DNA of 64,000 bases. It comes from Cristatella mucedo. Its lineage: Eukaryota > Bryozoa > Phylactolaemata > Cristatellidae. Each line of letters begins with the position of its first letter. The stretch's first letter is position 1. The stretch lies in contig WPIO01000029.1 in the NCBI GenBank assembly GCA_009760855.2, forward strand, positions 1 through 64,000, written 5' to 3'. A model generated the notes under the pieces. It saw only the letters and a list, made by a program, of their open reading frames with translations. It was not told the origin of the DNA and did no database searches. Below, piece after piece: positions 60,540 through 64,000 of the stretch. A program made the translations under genes and the position numbers.

Positions 60540-61696
60540 CCAGCGAGCGAGCGAGCAAATAGCCTCGGCCTACCTGAAGCTTTGGCAGAGGTGCTGCCAC
60601 CGCCGCCGGACAACACGGTGGCACTGGTGGCGACGGTGGCTTGCTTGAGACCACTGGATAGGACCAGATATCACGGTAGCGACGTGGCGACGGCGCCCCC
60701 TCGTGGGGGGGACGAGAGAAAGTCGCAAAAAAAACTCGAGCGAGGCTCCAGATCCAGGTCGAGTGGCTGGGGCTTTTTTTGAGCTTTTCGAGAACTTTCG
60801 AGAAGCCTGCGCACACTGCGCACATGATAGCAGCTGCCGCACAGGCACAGGCTCTTACTTGGTAAGTGTGGGCTTGGTGTCTGCGAGTGATGTCTGCGAG
60901 ACACTCTCTCCCTTCGTTTTCTTGGCATTACTATCGAGACGTGTATGTCTTTCATCAGCAGCAAATTTCACTGTACATAAAGTACCAGCTCACGCGACAA
61001 ATAAATCAGCACCTAGTGTGCCAGCTTCCCGTGGCAGCCGCAACGTAACAATCTCATTGTAGCTATAAAGATGCCTCAATCAGAAAAATCAGAACGTTTA
61101 CCTCGAAAGCATAGGCTTCGCCAATACTGCTTATGCACATCCAGAACAGAGCATATCGACTTCACAGCGCTAAAAATAAACCCGTTTGTTTTGCAACTAA
61201 CAATTTGCACCGAACCCTGGACATTCAAGAGTTCCACTTGAGCAGCCATCGAAAAGGCCAAACTCAAGGCAGAGCCTCAGCGCATGCACCGACCATTGAA
61301 AAGCCACCAGCAGGGCGTCAGCAAGTAGTGAGCTGCATTCGTTGATCAATCAGCAAGGCTAACAGCTATTTATCAAAAGGAGACGTGCAGGTGAATTTCT
61401 TTGATTTACAAACGAGCCTTGCATACATATTAATCACCAATTCTAGACGGCCGGTGGCTGTTTTGGTAGCCCAGCGAATACTGAGTTACAGAAGTTCAGT
61501 GTAGAGAGAACGAGGGAGACGATAGGGTCTTTGGCTAACCACTGCAATCAGTACCCGGTAAACATGGACGGAGATTGGACGGTCGACATGCTAACGTGCT
61601 AAGATGAGAGGCTACAATAGAGCTCTTGCCGGCCCTGCTTCCTTAGTATTTCTTTCGCGTATAGGGCGATGAAAAGAATGTCCTCTCTTTCCCTTC

Positions 61697-61700
<4 letters not shown>

Positions 61701-61788
<88 letters not shown>
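61701..61788. repeat. Perfect (CT)44 microsatellite
   Basis: 88 bases of uninterrupted CT, preceded by a TTCCCTTCTTTCC polypyrimidine approach. It is the longest pure simple repeat in the window; the Arg/Glu repeat ORF on the minus strand is its translation. Confidence 0.98.
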
Positions 61789-61790
<2 letters not shown>

Positions 61791-62255
61791 AGCTACATTA
61801 TCAAGGCGGTATCCTGCCATATACAGCCTCGCGCCAGACTCGAAGCTGCAGGTTCAGGACATGATGCTGCTCGACCGGAACTCACGTGGTGTCGGCGACT
61901 GGGTGGGTGGGTGGGTAGGCGTGGCTCGCCGAGCACTAGGCAGCCGGGCCGTGGCCGAACGACTCACCTGTGTATGGGCACGGCTACTAGCGGCATTGCA
62001 CAGTTTCTGCCGAGCAGCACGTGCACGCACGTGGAAAATGCCTCGGATGTCGAAGTATTGTTGTAACCACCCTAAAACAGCCGAGCGATGCACAGGCCTT
62101 CTTGATCTGCATTCAGACTCGACCGGCAGCCTCGATACCATCACGGATGCGATGAACATGACACTCAGGAGTGCTCTTGACAAGCACGCTCCCGTTCGCT
62201 CTATCCGTGTTCAAAGTCGTCGAGATTCCTTTCAATTTACAAAAAACTCCTTAAG

Positions 62256-62585
62256 ATGCGCCGTGTTAAGCGCAGGCTGGAACGTCGTTTCAAGAAATCG
62301 GGGTCTGAGGCAGACCTAGTCAATTTTAAAGACTTCCTTCGAGTTTACACCCGAAAGCTTAAAAAAGCCAGGGCTTCTTTTTTTATTAGAAAGCTGAATT
62401 CCTGCCAGTCGAACACTAAACAGATTTATAAGACAGTAAACCATTTACTGGCCAATGCTGTCAGGTCTGACTCCCCAGATATTAAGGGCTCAGCCGAAAA
62501 GTTTTCAGCCTTCTTTACTGAAAAAATTGTGCACATTCGTGCCTCCATTAAGCCCCCTCCGACCAAAGCAATCGCCGTTCCTTAA
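62256..62585 (+). pseudogene. LINE-A linker region, stopped by one TAA
   Basis: 109 residues: a basic helix (RRVKRRLERRFKKSGSEAD), then FKDFLRVYTRKLKKARASFF and SDSPDIKGSAEKFSAFFTEKI, the usual segment between endonuclease and reverse transcriptase in CR1/L2-like ORF2. The frame is the same as that of the reverse transcriptase downstream, so the TAA at 62583-62585 is a single nonsense change. The ATG at 62256 is internal and not a true start. Confidence 0.85.
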
Positions 62586-64000
62586 CCTGTGACCTTTCTT
62601 AAAAAGTTCTCTGTGGTTTCTGCCTGTGATGTGGCTGCCTTAATAAGGTCTAGCAAAAAGAGCTCGTCTCCTGAAGACCCTATACCTTCATCTCTGTGGT
62701 CTTCACTTGCAGACCAACTTAGCCCTGCCATAACCAAGATTTTTAATGCTTCGTTGGGAAAAGGGGTCGTCCCCAGGTCCTTCAAATCGGCAATCGTTAG
62801 ACCTATTCTTAAAAAGCCTGGATTAGACACAGAGGTCCTAGCAAACTATCGTCCAGTTTCCCTTCTTCCGTTCTTATCAAAGATTCTTGAAAAAATTGTT
62901 GCTAAGCAGCTAGTTGAACATATTGAAAATAATGGAGTGTCAGAAACATTTCAATCAAGGTTCAAGAGGCAGCACTCTACTGAAACTGCTCTCCTCCGTG
63001 TTAACAATGACATTCTACGTGGCAACGACGATGGGAATGTCACTGCCCTAGCTCTGCTAGATCTGTCTGCTGCCTTCGACACCATCGATCACGAAGCTCT
63101 GCTTGGACGATTGAGAACAACGATCGGTCAGGCAGACGAAGCACTGGCGTGGTTTAAATCATACTTGTCTGATCGTGTTCAATCCGTGTCGTGTGGGGGT
63201 CTGGTCTCAGACATGAGAAGGGTCACCTGTGGAGTCCCTCAAGGGTCTGTACTTGGTCCCTTGCTGTTCTCCATTTATACGCAACCTCTGGGAAAAGTGA
63301 TCAAGGCCCATGGAATAGGATATCACTTCTATGCTGACGATACTCAGTTGTATTTGTCATTCAAACCGTCGGAATCTGCTGCAGCAACTGAGAAACTGAA
63401 TGCTTGCCTAGCCGATATTCGATCCTGGATGTCGGAAAACTTCCTGAAATTAAATGACGATAAAACCGAACTGCTTCTCATAGGACACCCTAAGCGTGTG
63501 GCTGGATTAAAAGGCTTTGCTGCTCTAATAGGTAATGCTATTGTGCGACCTTCACCACGTGCTCGTAATCTAGGTGTCGTGTTCGACAGCTGCCTTAATT
63601 TCAAAAGCTTCATTCAGACGACTGCCTCTACAGCTAGCCATCACATCCGATCCCTATCCAAGATTAGAAGCTGTCTCCCACAGTGGCTTGTAAAAAATTT
63701 AACTAGCTTTTTAGTTCTGTCTCGGCTTGATTATTGTAATTCCCTTTTGGCTGGGCTGCCAAAGAAAGCTATTATGCCACTACAGCTGACTATGAATATG
63801 GCTGCAAGGCTGGTCTTCAAGTCCCAGCGGTTTGAGCACGTGTCACCTCTGCTGAAAGAGCTAGGATGGTTGCCGGTTGAGCAAAAGATACAGAGCAAAG
63901 TTCTTACACTGACCCACAAGGCCCGCCACGGCTTGGCTCCTTCATACCTAGCTGAGCTGCTGCATCAGTTTCAGCCTGTTCGCGCCCTCAGGTCCTGTGT
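62586..64000 (+). CDS. LINE-A reverse transcriptase, open to the window end
   Basis: 471 codons without a stop. Order of landmarks: SPAITKIFNASL, then IVRPILKKPG and NYRPVSLLPFLSKILEKIV (fingers), HSTETALL, motif A LLDLSAAFDTIDH (63053-63091), GVPQGSVLGP (63230-63259), the catalytic YADDTQLY (63330-63353) and [14 protein letters not shown], followed by the thumb and the [13 protein letters not shown] segment typical of CR1/L2-type elements. All catalytic aspartates are present. The protein copies element RNA at nicked target DNA. Its natural start is upstream and interrupted, so this copy probably makes no full protein. The C-terminus lies beyond the window. Confidence 0.93.

Larger units (their letters stand above)
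62065..64000 (+). mobile_element. LINE-A non-LTR retrotransposon, 5'-truncated and cut by the window end
   Basis: Begins near DLHSDSTGS..ALDKHAPVR, the tail of the endonuclease/linker region of jockey-group (CR1/L2-like) elements, and continues through a linker (MRRVKRRLERRFKK) into a full reverse transcriptase. One frameshift lies between about 62210 and 62256, and one in-frame TAA at 62583. Otherwise the frame is open to the last base, so this is a young copy. The 3' part lost at the window edge can be seen in the copy at 37405-38447. It starts just downstream of a (CT)44 tract. Confidence 0.92.

Noticed and set aside
61599-61820. Arg/Glu-repeat protein on the minus strand
   Set aside because: Direct translation of the (CT)n microsatellite.

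Overview
The window reads as animal (metazoan) nuclear DNA, probably from an invertebrate. It has widely spaced exons with GT-AG introns, two families of non-LTR retrotransposon, two families of tRNA-headed SINE, a TA-flanked DNA transposon fragment and many microsatellites. No bacterial operon, ribosome-binding-site pattern, rRNA or CRISPR was seen. The species cannot be fixed from the sequence alone.

Only one host gene is recognised with confidence: a plus-strand SLC35C1-type Golgi GDP-fucose transporter. Four coding exons lie at 48073-48213, 51019-51135, 54791-54899 and 55565-56154, with an AATAAA signal at 56584. All four junctions are in phase and together give about 317 residues. The first exon, carrying the N-terminus and first membrane helix, was not found and may lie far upstream or be too divergent to see. 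The introns hold LINE and SINE debris.

The repeats dominate the rest. LINE-A (CR1/L2-like, jockey-group reverse transcriptase) has one nearly open copy at about 62065-64000 that runs off the window end, plus 3' fragments near 14.7, 37.4-38.4, 54.0-54.4 and 58.0-58.3 kb. LINE-B, a related family with an (ATT)n tail, has more than ten copies, mostly minus strand (395, 1013, 14270, 32033, 34666, 39216, 42408, 43368, 48895 and 50488), with plus copies at 45490 and 53200. SINE1 has a tRNA-like head and a tail homologous to the LINE-B 3' end, so the two look like a mobilisation pair. SINE2 has a closely similar head and a different body. A 768-bp TIR element lies at 17089-17856.

Region by region: 0-12 kb is gene-poor with decayed repeats; 12-17 kb holds LINE tails and GT-rich sequence; 17-30 kb holds the TIR element and several GC-rich islands with long but unassignable ORFs (22.6-23.7, 25.3-26.2, 28.1-29.0 kb); 30-48 kb is mainly LINE and SINE sequence; 48-56.6 kb is the transporter gene; 57-61 kb has SINE2, a LINE-A scrap and a GC-rich possible terminal exon with competing readings on both strands near 60.1-60.5 kb; 61.7 kb to the end is a (CT)44 tract followed by the LINE-A copy.
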